Position numbers and translations under genes: made by a program
Notes under the pieces: model-generated
What the model was told of the DNA's origin: nothing
Databases searched by the model: none
The model's input: the letters and a program-made list of their open reading frames with translations, nothing else
Origin: Thiobacillus sp. UBA6205
GTDB taxonomy: Bacteria; Pseudomonadota; Gammaproteobacteria; Burkholderiales; Thiobacillaceae
DNA length: 64,000 bases
Direction: 5' to 3'
NCBI GenBank assembly: GCA_002421825.1
Contig: DISR01000059.1
Span: forward strand, 1 to 64,000
Shown: one piece after another, positions 29,300 to 46,908 of the stretch
Numbering within the stretch: the stretch's first letter is position 1
How the letters are laid out: every line of letters starts with the position of its first letter

Positions 29300-32116
29300 T
29301 CAACCCGTGTTTCGCATGCCGGATGCGATGGCATTGATCGAACGCATCATGGACATGAACCACCGCTCCTGCTCTTTCTCGTCCGCCTCGCTGCGCGTGC
29401 GCCGGATCAGGCGTACCTGGATATGGTTGAGCGGATCCAGGTAGGGCTTGCGGCGCGACAGCGACAGGGCCAATGCCGGGCTTTCTTCAAGCGGGCTTTG
29501 CAGCCGAGCTACCCGCAGCACGCCCTCATGAGTGGCGGAAAATTCGGCCGCGATGACTTGATATACGGACTTGGCGACATCGCTCTCCGCCAGCTCGGCG
29601 TACTCGGCGGCGATTTCCATGTCGGCCTTGGTCAGCGCCATCTGCACGTTGGAAATCAGCGCGCGGAAGAAAGGCCACTCGCGATGCATTTCCCGCAACA
29701 ATTCCAGGTTTTGCGGATTATCCTGGCACAGCGCGCCGATGGCAGAACCGATGCCATACCAGGCCGGCAGGGTATGGCGCGACTGCGCCCAGCCGAACAC
29801 CCAGGGAATCGCGCGCACCGAGCTCATGGAACGGTCGGACTTCTTGCGGTGCGAGGGGCGCGAGCCGATGTTCATCATGCCGATTTCCCGCACCGGCGTG
29901 GCTTCGTAGAAATAATCCAGGAAGCCCGGGGTGGCCTCGGTCAGCTTGCGGTAGGCCGCCTCGCCGGCTTCCGCCAGCCTGGCCATCATTTCCGGATAGC
30001 GGATGTCGGTCACGCGCGGCGCACCCAAAAGGCCGCAACTCGCCTTGATCAGGCCGGTGGCGCCCATGCCGATTTCATAGGCAGCGGTTTCGGGATTGCT
30101 GTAGCGGTAGTACAACATCTCGCCCTGCTCGGTGAACTTGATCTGCCCGGCCACGGTACCGGGCGGCTGCGACAGGATCGCTTCGTGGGTCGGGCCGCCG
30201 CCGCGCCCCACGGTGCCGCCGCGGCCGTGGAACAGGCGGCATTCGATGCCGTGGCTGCGCGCGATGCCGATGATGGAAAGCTGGGCACGGTACAGGTTCC
30301 ACTGCGAGGCGAGAATGCCGCCGTCCTTGCAGGAATCCGAATAGCCAAGCATGACTTCCTGGATGTCGCCCGAGGCCTTGAGCAGTTCGCGATACACCGG
30401 ATTGGAGAACAGGGTCTCCAGCACGCCTTCGCTGTGCCTGAGGTCTTCGACCGTCTCGAACAGCGGCGCCACCAGCAGTTGGCAGTTCCACTCCTTGCCG
30501 TTGAATCCCGCGAGGCCGGCGATGCGGCCGAGGAACATGACTTCCATGACGTGCGATGCGGAATGGGTCATGGAAATGACATAGGCGCCGAAGGATTCTG
30601 CGCCGACCTCCTGGCGCAGCCGCGCCACGCGGCGGAATATGTCCAGTGTCTTGCGCGCGTCCTCGGACAGCACGAGATCGCTCACATAAAGGTCACCTTG
30701 CCTGGAGATCCATTTGCCCAGCACCTGCAGGCGGGAATCCTCGTCCGCTTTCAGGTAATCGAAATCGGGGTCGAGCTGGCGCAGGATTTCGTTCACCGTC
30801 ATGGTGTGCACAGTCGACTCCTGGCGAATGTCGAGTTGCAGCAGATGGAAGCCGAAACTTTCTACCAGCCGAATCAGGTCCTGCAGGCGGCCATCGGCGA
30901 TGGCGCGATCGCCGTGGCTGACGAGCGCATCGCGAATGAGGTAAAGGTCCTCCAGGAAGCTGCGCGCATCCGGGTAGGCCAGCAGCGGCCGGCCGCCCTT
31001 CTCGCCCTTGAGGCGCGCACGCACATGGTCGAGGTTTGCCTGCAGCCGTGCCATCATCAAGGCCACGCGGCGGCGATAGGGCTCACGCAGGAACTGCTGC
31101 GCAGCGGTGCCGTTGAACACCTTGCCGCCGAAGCGGGTCTCGTCCAGCGCCAGCTTGGCCGCGAACAGCGCCGGCAATTTGCACCAGCGCAGGCTGTGCG
31201 TCAGCGTCTGGCGCAGTGTTTCCAGTCGCTTGAGATATTCCTGCAGCACCAGCTCGGTCTGGGTGTGCACGGTCCATTCCGTCACTTCAGGCGTGACGAA
31301 GGGGTTGCCATCGCGGTCGCCGCCGATCCAGGAACCGAAGCGGATGAAGCTCGGCACCTTGATTGCCAGCGCACCCCTGTCGTCGGTGCCGTAGTATTTG
31401 CGCACCGCCCTTTCAAAATGGCGGTAGGCGCGCGGCACCGCCTCGAACAGGCTGCTGCGCATGTAGTAAAGACCGGTGCGCACCTCATCCTGCACTTCCG
31501 GCTTGTGCTCGCGCAGTTCATCCGTGCGCCACATGATGCGGATCTCGACGTCGAGCTCGGCAACCAGGTCCTCGCGCTCGTTCTCCCCCAGCAGCGGGTC
31601 GTACAGGCGGTCGCACAACAGAAACACGCGGCGCAGGCCTTCCATCACCGTTCTGCGTCGCGCCTCGGTAGGATGCGCGGTGAACACGGGCGTGAACTGC
31701 ATGCGATCGACCAGCCCCTGCAGGGTCTCCGCGCTCACGTCCTGCTCTTTCAGTTCCGCCATGGTGCGGTGGAAGGACCCGACCCACAGGTTCTCGTCCA
31801 TCGCCAGCTGGCGGCGGCGATTGCGGTGTGCGTGCGATTCCTCGGCAATGTTGACCAGGCTGAAGTAGGTCGAGAATCCGCGGATCACCTGTTCCAGCTG
31901 CTCGGGCGGCATGGACTCGATCAGCGTCATGAGCCTGGCGCGCTTCGCCGCGTCTTCCTGCTGATGCAGGTCGACGAAGCCCTGACGCAGCACTTCCACG
32001 GCCTCGAACACATCCGTGTCCGCAGTTTCCAGCAACACCTTGCCAAGCAGAGTGCCGAGCAGCTTCACCTGCGCGCGCAGGTGATCATCGGTAAGCAGGG
32101 TCAGGGGTGCATTCAT
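29300..32116 (-). CDS. ppc: Phosphoenolpyruvate carboxylase
   Basis: Ppc carboxylates PEP to oxaloacetate, replenishing the TCA cycle. The 938-residue protein has the first active-site motif VFTAHPTEARRRT near residue 145 and the Gly-rich loop FHGRGGTVGRGGGPTH. The SCKDGGILASQW segment is also present, and the C-terminus ends with the usual MRNTG. It ends close to the PEP-cycling genes' theme in the window (ppsA, eno) but is a separate unit downstream of purL. Confidence 0.97.
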   Translation of the reverse strand: MNAPLTLLTDDHLRAQVKLLGTLLGKVLLETADTDVFEAVEVLRQGFVDLHQQEDAAKRARLMTLIESMPPEQLEQVIRGFSTYFSLVNIAEESHAHRNRRRQLAMDENLWVGSFHRTMAELKEQDVSAETLQGLVDRMQFTPVFTAHPTEARRRTVMEGLRRVFLLCDRLYDPLLGENEREDLVAELDVEIRIMWRTDELREHKPEVQDEVRTGLYYMRSSLFEAVPRAYRHFERAVRKYYGTDDRGALAIKVPSFIRFGSWIGGDRDGNPFVTPEVTEWTVHTQTELVLQEYLKRLETLRQTLTHSLRWCKLPALFAAKLALDETRFGGKVFNGTAAQQFLREPYRRRVALMMARLQANLDHVRARLKGEKGGRPLLAYPDARSFLEDLYLIRDALVSHGDRAIADGRLQDLIRLVESFGFHLLQLDIRQESTVHTMTVNEILRQLDPDFDYLKADEDSRLQVLGKWISRQGDLYVSDLVLSEDARKTLDIFRRVARLRQEVGAESFGAYVISMTHSASHVMEVMFLGRIAGLAGFNGKEWNCQLLVAPLFETVEDLRHSEGVLETLFSNPVYRELLKASGDIQEVMLGYSDSCKDGGILASQWNLYRAQLSIIGIARSHGIECRLFHGRGGTVGRGGGPTHEAILSQPPGTVAGQIKFTEQGEMLYYRYSNPETAAYEIGMGATGLIKASCGLLGAPRVTDIRYPEMMARLAEAGEAAYRKLTEATPGFLDYFYEATPVREIGMMNIGSRPSHRKKSDRSMSSVRAIPWVFGWAQSRHTLPAWYGIGSAIGALCQDNPQNLELLREMHREWPFFRALISNVQMALTKADMEIAAEYAELAESDVAKSVYQVIAAEFSATHEGVLRVARLQSPLEESPALALSLSRRKPYLDPLNHIQVRLIRRTRSEADEKEQERWFMSMMRSINAIASGMRNTG

Positions 32117-32236
32117 TGGCGAAAAATTCCGGTGGCGGACAGCAAAACCCCGCTATTTTCGCATTTTTCGGGCCCCTTTTGAACCCATCAGAACCAAACG
32201 ACTCGCAGAGGCCGCAGAGAAATAGAAAAACCCCGA

Positions 32237-32302
32237 ACAAAGAGGACAGGAGGACAGGAGAAGGGCAAAACGTATCACTCCTGTCCTCTTGTCCTCCTTG
32301 TG
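32237..32302. repeat. Purine/pyrimidine stem-loop between purL and ppc
   Basis: Left arm at 32237-32260 (AGAGGACAGGAGGACAGGAG core) and right arm at 32279-32302 (CTCCTGTCCTCTTGTCCTCC core) can pair over about 22 nt. It lies 17 nt past the purL stop and probably ends or stabilises that transcript. Related structures occur at 37451-37516, 37596-37661 and 38571-38630. Confidence 0.8.
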
Positions 32303-32318
32303 GGAAAGGCCTTGCGGA

Positions 32319-35300
32319 TCAACCCACCCATTTGCGGGCGTTGCGGAACATGCGCATCCAGGGTCCGTCCTCGCCGGCATGATCTGCGTGCTTCCACGAC
32401 AGTTGCGCGGCGCGGTATACCCGCTCCGGGTGCGGCATCATGATGGTGAAACGCCCATCCGCCGTGGTATAGGCGGTGGCCCCGCCCCTGGAGCCGTTCG
32501 GATTGAGCGGATAGCTTTCCGTGGGCTGGCCGCGGTGATCCACATAGCGCAGCGCCAGCCTGGCGGCGTTCGCATGCTCAGCCTCGCGGAACACCACACG
32601 GCCTTCGCCATGCGCCACCACGATGGGCATGCGCGAGCCGCCCATGCCGGCAAAGAACAGCGAGGGCGAATCCTGCACCTCCACCATGACGAAGCGTGCC
32701 TCGAATTGCTCGGAAAGGTTGCGATGGAACTGCGGCCAGGCTTCCGCGCCGGGGATCAGGTCGTGCAGCCGGCTCATCATCTGGCAGCCGTTGCACACGC
32801 CCAGCGCGAAACTGTCATTGCGGTGGAAGAAGGCCTCGAACTCGTCGCGCGCGCGCGGGTTGAACAGGATGGACTTGGCCCAGCCGCCGCCCGCACCCAG
32901 CACGTCGCCGTAGGAAAAACCGCCACAGGCGACCAGCCCCTTGAAGTCCCTGAGCGAAACGCGCCCATTGATGACATCGCTCATGTGCACGTCCACCGAC
33001 TCGAAACCGGCCTGGTGGAATGCTGCCGCCATCTCGACCTGGCCGTTGACGCCCTGTTCGCGCAGCACCGCCATGCGCGGGCGCACGCCCTTGGCGATGT
33101 AAGGCGCGGCAATGTTCTCGTTGGCATCGTAGTCCAGTGCGTAATGCAGGCCGGGGTCGGCGGCATCCCGGCAGCGCGCGAATTCCTGGTCGACGCAAGC
33201 CGGGTTGTCCCTGAGGCGGGCGATGCGGTGCGAGGTTTCCCACCAGGCCGAGAGCAGATCGGCGCGCGCTTCGTCCAGCACCACGCTCTCGCCGCTCGCA
33301 AAGCGCACGCGGTCGTCGGCCGAAAGCGTTCCGATGTCGATGACCGACAAACCGGCCAGCGCGAATTGCGCAATGGCGCGGCCCGCGTGTTCCATGCTGA
33401 CCTGCAGCACCGCGCCGGCCTCTTCGTTGAACAACTGCGCCAGCACATCGCCTTCCGGCAGGGTGATGTCGACGCCGGTCCTGCCGGCGAAGGCCATTTC
33501 CGCGACGGTGGCGAACAGGCCGCCGTCCGAGCGGTCATGATAGGCCAGCACCTGCCCGTCCTTGAGCAGGTTTTGCGTGACCTTGAAGAAAGCTTTCAAT
33601 TCCGCGGATGCAGGGGCGTCCGGCGCTTCGTTGCCGACCTGCTCGTACACCTGCGCCAGGCCGGAGGCGCCGAGGCGGTTCTTGCCGAAGCCGAGGTCGA
33701 CGAGGAGGAGGCGCGTGTCGCCGCAGTCCGTGCGCAGTTGCGGCGTCACATGCAGACGCGCGTCCGGCGTGGCGGCGAAGGCCGACACCACCAGCGACAG
33801 GGGCGCAGTCACGGCTTTCTTCTGTTCGCATTCCTGCCACACGGTCTTCATGGACATCGAGTCCTTGCCCACGGGAATGGCAAGCCCCAGTTCCTGGCAA
33901 TAGCGCGACACGGCCTGCACGGTGTCGAACAGGCGCGCATCCTCGCCAGGGTGGCCGGCAGGCGCCATCCAGTTGGCGGAGAGCTTCACGTCTTCGAGCT
34001 TCTCGATGCGGGCAGCGAACAGGTTCATCAGGGCTTCGGTCACCGCCATGCGGCCGGAGGCTGGCGCATCGATCAGCGCGAGCGGCCCCTTCTCGCCCAT
34101 GGCCATGACTTCGCCGCGGTGCGTGGTGTAGCCCATGAGGGTGACGGCATTGTCCGCAACGGGAATCTGCCACGGCCCCACGCACTGGTCGCGCGCGGTC
34201 ATGCCGCCCACGCTGCGGTCGCCGATGGCAATGAGGAACATTTTCGAGGCCACGCCGGGCAAACGCAGCACGCGGTAGGCGGCTTCCTGCACGCGGATGC
34301 CTGCCGGATTGAAAGCCGGCAGCGCCGGTTCCGCATGCTGCACGCTTCTGGTCATGCGCGGCGGCTTGCCCAGCAGGACGTCAAGCGGCATGTCCACCGG
34401 CGCGTTGTTGAAGTGCTCATCCAGCACCTTCAGCTGAGGCTCGGCGGTCGCCTGGCCGACCACGGCGAAAGGGCAACGCTCGCGTTCGCAGATTTCGCGG
34501 AATTCGTCGATGCGATCCGCGGGGATCGCCAGCACGTAGCGCTCCTGCGCCTCGTTGCACCAGATTTCCTTGGGGCTCATGCCGGACTCTTCCGAGGGCA
34601 CGGCGCGCAACTGGAACGTGCCGCCCTTGCCACCGCCGTGCACCAACTCGGGCAGCGCATTGGACAGGCCGCCCGCGCCGACGTCGTGGATGGAGACGAT
34701 GGGGTTGTTCGCACCCATCTGCCAGCAGCGGTCGATGACCTCCTGGGCTCTACGCTGCATCTCCGGATTGCCGCGCTGCACGGAATCGAAATCGAGGTTG
34801 GCGGCATTGGCGCCGGTCGCCATGCTCGATGCCGCGCCGCCGCCGAGACCGATCAGCATGCCGGGGCCGCCCAGCTGGATGAGCAGCGCGCCTACCGGCA
34901 GCGGCTGCTTGAGAACGTGGTCCTCGCGAATGTTGCCCACGCCGCCCGCCAGCATGATGGGCTTGTGGTAGCCGCGCCGCTCTCCATTGACCCAGGTTTC
35001 CAGGGTACGGAAATAGCCCGCCAGATTGGGACGGCCGAATTCATTGTTGAACGCCGCGGCACCGATGGGCCCTTCGAGCATGATGGCCAGCGGCGACACG
35101 ATGCGGTCGGGGCGTCCATAGTCCTCGGCTTCCCAGGGCCGGATGGCATCTGGAATGCGCAGGTTGGACACCGAAAAGCCGGCGAGGCCTGCCTTGGGCT
35201 TGGAACCGCGCCCGGTGGCGCCCTCGTCGCGAATTTCGCCGCCGCTGCCGGTGGCCGCGCCCGGGAAGGGCGAAATCGCCGTGGGATGGTTGTGGGTCTC

Positions 35301-36179
35301 CACCTTCATCAGGATGTGCGTGGGTTCGGTGCTGAAATCGTACTTGCCGCCCTGGCCCGGATAGAAGCGCTCGATCGTGGCGCCCTGCATCACCGCCGCG
35401 TTGTCCTCATAGGCGGACAGCGTGCCCTGCGGGGTTTTGGCATGGGTGTCGCGGATCATGCGGAACAGGCTCTTGTCCTGATCAGTGCCGTCGACGATCC
35501 AGGAAGCATTGAAAATCTTGTGCCGGCAATGCTCGGAGTTGGCCTGGGCGAACATCATCAGTTCCACGTCGGTGGGGTTGCGCCCCATGCGCGTGAAATT
35601 GTCGGCGAGGTAATCGATCTCGTCCCTGGACAATGCCAGGCCCAGCCGGGTGTTGGCACCGGCCAGCGCCGCGCGGCCGCCGGAGAGCACATCCACGCTT
35701 TCCAGCTCGCGCGGCGGTATGTGCGCGAACAGTCCGGCGGCCTCGCCCACGTCATGCAGTACCGCCTCGGTCATGCGGTCATGGATCAGCGGCAGCAGCC
35801 TGGTCTCGTCGGTTGCATGTTCGAAGTGGTAGGCGACGCCGCGTTCGATGCGACGCACCTTGGCCAGGCCGCAGTTGTGCAGGATGTCGGTGGCCTTGGA
35901 CGACCACGGCGAAACCGTGCCGAAGCGCGGCGTCACCAGCAAAAACTGCGCATAGGGCATTTCCGCAGCGGGGTCGGCATAGTCCAGCGCCGCGGCCAGG
36001 ACCGCCTGTTCTTCAGGCGTCGGTGCTTCTTCCAGCTCCAGAAAATGCCAGTACTGCGTACCAACCCTGCAGAGCGGCAGGCCAGCCGCCTGCAACTGTT
36101 CGCGAATTTTCTCGATGCGGAAGGAAGACAGGGCAGTGCCGCCGGGCAAAGAAAGAATGATGGGCTGGGCGTTGGACAT
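32319..36179 (-). CDS. purL: Phosphoribosylformylglycinamidine synthase (large PurL)
   Basis: PurL makes FGAM from FGAR, Gln and ATP in purine synthesis. The 1286-residue protein is the single-chain proteobacterial form. It has an N-terminal PurS-like region, two AIRS-type ATP domains ([20 protein letters not shown] near residue 300 and the GKDSMSMKT segment near 780) and a C-terminal glutaminase with [12 protein letters not shown] (nucleophile Cys near 1127). It ends with the usual [14 protein letters not shown]. Confidence 0.97.
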   Translation of the reverse strand: MSNAQPIILSLPGGTALSSFRIEKIREQLQAAGLPLCRVGTQYWHFLELEEAPTPEEQAVLAAALDYADPAAEMPYAQFLLVTPRFGTVSPWSSKATDILHNCGLAKVRRIERGVAYHFEHATDETRLLPLIHDRMTEAVLHDVGEAAGLFAHIPPRELESVDVLSGGRAALAGANTRLGLALSRDEIDYLADNFTRMGRNPTDVELMMFAQANSEHCRHKIFNASWIVDGTDQDKSLFRMIRDTHAKTPQGTLSAYEDNAAVMQGATIERFYPGQGGKYDFSTEPTHILMKVETHNHPTAISPFPGAATGSGGEIRDEGATGRGSKPKAGLAGFSVSNLRIPDAIRPWEAEDYGRPDRIVSPLAIMLEGPIGAAAFNNEFGRPNLAGYFRTLETWVNGERRGYHKPIMLAGGVGNIREDHVLKQPLPVGALLIQLGGPGMLIGLGGGAASSMATGANAANLDFDSVQRGNPEMQRRAQEVIDRCWQMGANNPIVSIHDVGAGGLSNALPELVHGGGKGGTFQLRAVPSEESGMSPKEIWCNEAQERYVLAIPADRIDEFREICERERCPFAVVGQATAEPQLKVLDEHFNNAPVDMPLDVLLGKPPRMTRSVQHAEPALPAFNPAGIRVQEAAYRVLRLPGVASKMFLIAIGDRSVGGMTARDQCVGPWQIPVADNAVTLMGYTTHRGEVMAMGEKGPLALIDAPASGRMAVTEALMNLFAARIEKLEDVKLSANWMAPAGHPGEDARLFDTVQAVSRYCQELGLAIPVGKDSMSMKTVWQECEQKKAVTAPLSLVVSAFAATPDARLHVTPQLRTDCGDTRLLLVDLGFGKNRLGASGLAQVYEQVGNEAPDAPASAELKAFFKVTQNLLKDGQVLAYHDRSDGGLFATVAEMAFAGRTGVDITLPEGDVLAQLFNEEAGAVLQVSMEHAGRAIAQFALAGLSVIDIGTLSADDRVRFASGESVVLDEARADLLSAWWETSHRIARLRDNPACVDQEFARCRDAADPGLHYALDYDANENIAAPYIAKGVRPRMAVLREQGVNGQVEMAAAFHQAGFESVDVHMSDVINGRVSLRDFKGLVACGGFSYGDVLGAGGGWAKSILFNPRARDEFEAFFHRNDSFALGVCNGCQMMSRLHDLIPGAEAWPQFHRNLSEQFEARFVMVEVQDSPSLFFAGMGGSRMPIVVAHGEGRVVFREAEHANAARLALRYVDHRGQPTESYPLNPNGSRGGATAYTTADGRFTIMMPHPERVYRAAQLSWKHADHAGEDGPWMRMFRNARKWVG

Positions 36180-36304
36180 GGGGCCGGGAAAACGCGGAAA
36201 AGGCCTATTTTACCCGACAGCGGGCACCGCTTCCGCCCCTCCCGGAGCGAGAGTTTGAAAAGCCGGGTCAAGAATCGGCGCGGCCCTGAGGCGGTGCTTC
36301 CGCC

Positions 36305-36529
36305 CTACTGCCCGCCGCTCTTCTGGTCGTGTCCGTGCCGCCCCTGCCAGGCCTCGAAACACTCCAACCCGCAAAAATGCGCGACATAGTCCGCCCCCTC
36401 CTCGCGAATGGAGTCCTTGGCAGGGAGGGCCTTCAGGCAAAAGTCGCAGGTCAGCACGGTGCATTCGTGGTCGTGGTCACAGTCCAGCACCGGTGCTCCC
36501 GCAGGGGTAAGCTTGGGTTTCTCGTCCAT
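36305..36529 (-). CDS. DUF3330-type small Cys-rich protein
   Basis: The protein has about 74 residues with a probable metal site made of CDFCLKALP and a C-terminal HFCGLECFEAW. The layout fits DUF3330, a small zinc-ribbon-like family also seen in mercury-resistance transposons; no mer genes are present here. Function is unknown. I prefer the ATG at 36529 because GAAGG lies upstream; an ATG at 36544 would add five residues. It is divergent from nnrD. Confidence 0.72.
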   Translation of the reverse strand: MDEKPKLTPAGAPVLDCDHDHECTVLTCDFCLKALPAKDSIREEGADYVAHFCGLECFEAWQGRHGHDQKSGGQ

Positions 36530-36609
36530 CACTGCCTTCTCCATTCGGGCGACAGCCCGAAATTCGGTCTATGCTGTCACTTTAGACGAAAATTCAACAA
36601 GATAACGCC

Positions 36610-37422
36610 ATGCGCCAGACCCTGCTCCCTCCCCGGCCTGTCGAAAGCCACAAGACCATGTTCGGCCGCATCGGGCTGCTAGGCGGCGCGCCAGGCACCG
36701 TCGGTGCGCTGCTGCTGGCAGGACGCTCGGCGCTGAACAGCGGCGCCGGACTGGTGACGCTGGGCATCCTGGACGAGAACGTGCGCGTGGATTTCACCGT
36801 CCCGGAACTGATGTTCGCGCCGCCGGAAAGCCTGGTTGCCGACCTCGACCTCTCCGTGCTGGCCATCGGTCCGGGTATGGGACAGTCGCGCCAGGCCTTC
36901 GAACTCATGCAGGCGGCGCTGCTTCACCCTGCCCCGCTGGTGATCGACGCGGACGGACTCAACGTCGTTTCGCGCCGAGCCGACCTTGCCTATATCTGCG
37001 CCCACCGGAGCTCTCCCACCCTGCTCACCCCCCACCCCGGGGAGGCCGCACACCTGCTACAGGTCGCAACGCGCGAAATCCAGGAAAACCGCGAACTGGC
37101 GGCGCGCGAACTGGCGGCGCGCTTCAATGCCCTGGTTGCGCTCAAGGGTGCCGGCACGGTGCTGGCGCATCCCGATGGCAAGGTCGAAATCAACCAGACC
37201 GGCAATCCTGCGCTGTCCGCGCCAGGCATGGGCGATGTGCTCACCGGCATGATGGCAAGCTTCGCCGCGCGAGTGCCCCCTTGGGACGCGCTGCGCCTGG
37301 CAGTCTGGCTGCACGGCCAGGCCGCGGACGATGCACTCGAAGAAGGTTGCGGCGTCGAGGGGCTGACCGCGTCTGAGCTGATCGGCTACGCACGCCGGCG
37401 CCTCAATGCCTGCGCAGCCTAA
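36610..37422 (+). CDS. nnrD: ADP-dependent NAD(P)H-hydrate dehydratase
   Basis: NnrD repairs hydrated NADH and NADPH, using ADP as phosphate donor. The 270-residue protein is the C-terminal half of YjeF-type proteins standing alone. It shows the ribokinase-like core: GAPGTVGALLLAGRSALNSGAGLV, VIDADGLNVVS, TLLTPHPGEAAHLL and NPALSAPGMGDVLTGM with the catalytic Asp. No epimerase (NnrE) domain is present here. Confidence 0.92.
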   Translation: MRQTLLPPRPVESHKTMFGRIGLLGGAPGTVGALLLAGRSALNSGAGLVTLGILDENVRVDFTVPELMFAPPESLVADLDLSVLAIGPGMGQSRQAFELMQAALLHPAPLVIDADGLNVVSRRADLAYICAHRSSPTLLTPHPGEAAHLLQVATREIQENRELAARELAARFNALVALKGAGTVLAHPDGKVEINQTGNPALSAPGMGDVLTGMMASFAARVPPWDALRLAVWLHGQAADDALEEGCGVEGLTASELIGYARRRLNACAA

Positions 37423-37450
37423 ATCTTTTTGAATCGCCCAAAACAGCCTG

Positions 37451-37516
37451 AACAAGGAGGACAAGAGGACAGGAGTAACTCCCTCTTGTTTCCTCTTGTC
37501 CTCATGTCCTCTTTGT
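37451..37516. terminator. Stem-loop in left copy of the 145-bp repeat
   Basis: The left arm (37451-37475) and right arm (37492-37516) are near-complementary purine and pyrimidine tracts. It lies between convergent nnrD and galU and may end both transcripts. Confidence 0.65.
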
Positions 37517-37595
37517 GAACGAAATTTGTCTCTGGCTCAGCAAAAACGGTTCTTGAGGTAGGCCTCAATCTTTTTGAATCGCCCAAAACAGCCTG

Positions 37596-37661
37596 AACAA
37601 GGAGGACAAGAGGACAGGAGTAACTCCCTCTTGTTTCCTCTTGTCCTCATGTCCTCTTTGT
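37596..37661. terminator. Stem-loop in right copy of the 145-bp repeat
   Basis: This is the same structure as at 37451-37516, shifted by 145 bp. It lies 20 nt past the real galU stop on the minus strand. Confidence 0.65.
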
Positions 37662-37681
37662 GAACGAAATTTGTCTCTGGC

Positions 37682-38551
37682 TCAGCAAAAACGGTTCTTG
37701 AGGTAGGCCTCGAACTCGCTGCTGACTTCCGGATGCTTCATGGCGTATTCCACGGTGGCCTGCAGATAACCCAGCTTGCTGCCGCAGTCGTAGCGCATGC
37801 CGTCGAAGGCATAGGCCAGCACCTGCTGCTCCTGCAGCAGCGCGGCGATGGCATCGGTGAGCTGCAGTTCGCCGCCCGCGCCTGGCTTGAGGTTTTCGAT
37901 GAAATGAAAAATGCGCGGCGTGAGGATGTAGCGCCCGACCACGCCCAGATTCGACGGCGCGACTTCCGGCCTGGGTTTTTCCACGATGGCGTTCACGCGC
38001 GACACACGCTCGCCCAGCGGCGCGGCATCGACGATGCCGTAGGAGGCAGTCTCCTCCCGGGCGACTTCCTGCACACCCAGCACCGAGCACTGGTAATAGT
38101 CGTAGGTGTCCGCCATCTGCTTCATCACCGGCGGCGTGGCGTCTATAAGATCGTCCGCAAGAATCACGGCGAACGGCTCATTGCCGATCACCGGCTTGGC
38201 GCACAGCACGGCATGGCCCAGGCCCAGCGCCTCAGCCTGCCTGATGTAGATGAAATTGACACCGCTGGGCCTGATCGACTGCACCAGGTCCAGCACCTTG
38301 TCCTTGCCGCGTGTCTCCAGTTCGGTCTCGAGCTCGTAGGCCTTGTCGAAGTGGTCCTCGACGGTGCGCTTGGTGCGGCTGCTGATGAAGATGATGTCGG
38401 TCATGCCGGCATCGACCGCCTCTTCCACCGCGTACTGGATCAAGGGCTTGTCGACGATGGGCAGCATCTCCTTGGGGCTGGCCTTGGTGGCAGGCAGGAA
38501 ACGGGTGCCGAGGCCGGCGACGGGGAATACGGCTTTGGTGACTTTTTGCAT
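37682..38551 (-). CDS. galU: UTP--glucose-1-phosphate uridylyltransferase
   Basis: GalU makes UDP-glucose for surface polysaccharide and other glycosylation. The 289-residue protein has the nucleotidyltransferase start [25 protein letters not shown] and the [14 protein letters not shown] segment. It also has [24 protein letters not shown] seven codons upstream is in frame, but [10 protein letters not shown] is the usual N-terminus. Its last nine codons are repeated in the 145-bp duplication downstream. Confidence 0.95.
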   Translation of the reverse strand: MQKVTKAVFPVAGLGTRFLPATKASPKEMLPIVDKPLIQYAVEEAVDAGMTDIIFISSRTKRTVEDHFDKAYELETELETRGKDKVLDLVQSIRPSGVNFIYIRQAEALGLGHAVLCAKPVIGNEPFAVILADDLIDATPPVMKQMADTYDYYQCSVLGVQEVAREETASYGIVDAAPLGERVSRVNAIVEKPRPEVAPSNLGVVGRYILTPRIFHFIENLKPGAGGELQLTDAIAALLQEQQVLAYAFDGMRYDCGSKLGYLQATVEYAMKHPEVSSEFEAYLKNRFC

Positions 38552-38570
38552 TTCCAGAATCTCAATTTTC

Positions 38571-38630
38571 ACAAAGAGGACAAGAGGCAGGCCAAAAGAG
38601 GTTTACTCCCGTCCCCTTGTCCTCCTTGTT
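38571..38630. repeat. Stem-loop between ligA and galU
   Basis: A left arm ACAAAGAGGACAAGAGGCAG (38571-38590) can pair with a right arm at 38608-38630 (CCCGTCCCCTTGTCCTCC core). It is a member of the purine/pyrimidine stem-loop family seen downstream of purL and galU. Confidence 0.7.
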
Positions 38631-38644
38631 CGGTTTTCAACGCA

Positions 38645-41895
<3,251 letters not shown>

Positions 41896-41933
41896 GGACA
41901 CCTCGATGAATTCAGTCTACATCCTAACTGCTT

Positions 41934-42236
41934 TCAATTTCCATCCGCCTTATCATCGGCCTGGCCTGGCACGATGCGGACAAACGCCTCATCCGAGCGG
42001 ATCATGCCCAGTTCGCCGCGCGCACGCTCCTCGATGGCATCGCGCGCTTCCTTGAGATCACGCACCTCGGCCGAGATGGTTTCATTGCGTACGCGCAGCT
42101 TCCCGTTCAGCTCCTGCTGCCTGGCGACTTCGCCGCGCAGGCTCCAAAGCTTGAGCCAGCCGCCGTCGCCGAACCAGAGCGGATATTGCAGCAGCACGAT
42201 GAGCGCGATGAGCAGCGGCGTGAGCCAGCGCGTCAT
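41934..42236 (-). CDS. ftsB: Cell division protein FtsB
   Basis: FtsB is a small bitopic protein of the divisome, forming the FtsQLB complex. Its 100 residues hold one TM helix near the N-terminus (LLIALIVLLQYPLWF), the Gly-rich WFGDGGWLKLW turn, a leucine-zipper-like coiled coil (about 30-65) and the RARGELGMIRSDEAFVRIV end. It follows eno by 16 nt, a conserved pairing. Confidence 0.94.
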   Translation of the reverse strand: MTRWLTPLLIALIVLLQYPLWFGDGGWLKLWSLRGEVARQQELNGKLRVRNETISAEVRDLKEARDAIEERARGELGMIRSDEAFVRIVPGQADDKADGN

Positions 42237-42252
42237 TCAGCGCCTGCCTGTG

Positions 42253-43539
<1,287 letters not shown>

Positions 43540-43558
43540 TTATTCCTTAGATCATTAA

Positions 43559-43620
43559 CAGGGAGGTAAGGGAGGTTAAGGGAGGTAAGGCTCTACTCCC
43601 TTTCCTCCCTTACCTCCCTG
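43559..43620. repeat. AGGGAGGTAAGG-type stem-loop between kdsA and eno
   Basis: Three GGGAGGTAAGG-like units (43559-43589) face a pyrimidine tract at 43596-43620 and can form a long hairpin. It has the same design as the purL, galU and ligA stem-loops but a different base sequence. Confidence 0.7.
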
Positions 43621-43631
43621 TCCATGTTTTT

Positions 43632-46908
<3,277 letters not shown>

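Larger units (their letters stand above)
37422..37711. repeat. Perfect 145-bp tandem duplication at the galU 3' end
   Basis: Units 37422-37566 and 37567-37711 appear identical. Each holds a stem-loop of the GAGGACAAGAGGACAGGAG type and 30 bp of the galU coding end. The true galU stop lies in the right unit; the left unit is a spare copy of the last nine codons plus stop. The left boundary touches the nnrD stop codon. Confidence 0.93.

Noticed and set aside
29291..32182. 963-codon plus-strand frame opposite ppc
   Set aside because: It mirrors the ppc codons and has no recognisable domain; ppc is clear.
32289..36389. 1366-codon plus-strand frame opposite purL
   Set aside because: Antisense shadow of purL; no family motif and biased composition.
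37451..37661. CRISPR-like array from repeated hairpins
   Set aside because: There are only two identical abutting 145-bp units, with no unique spacers.
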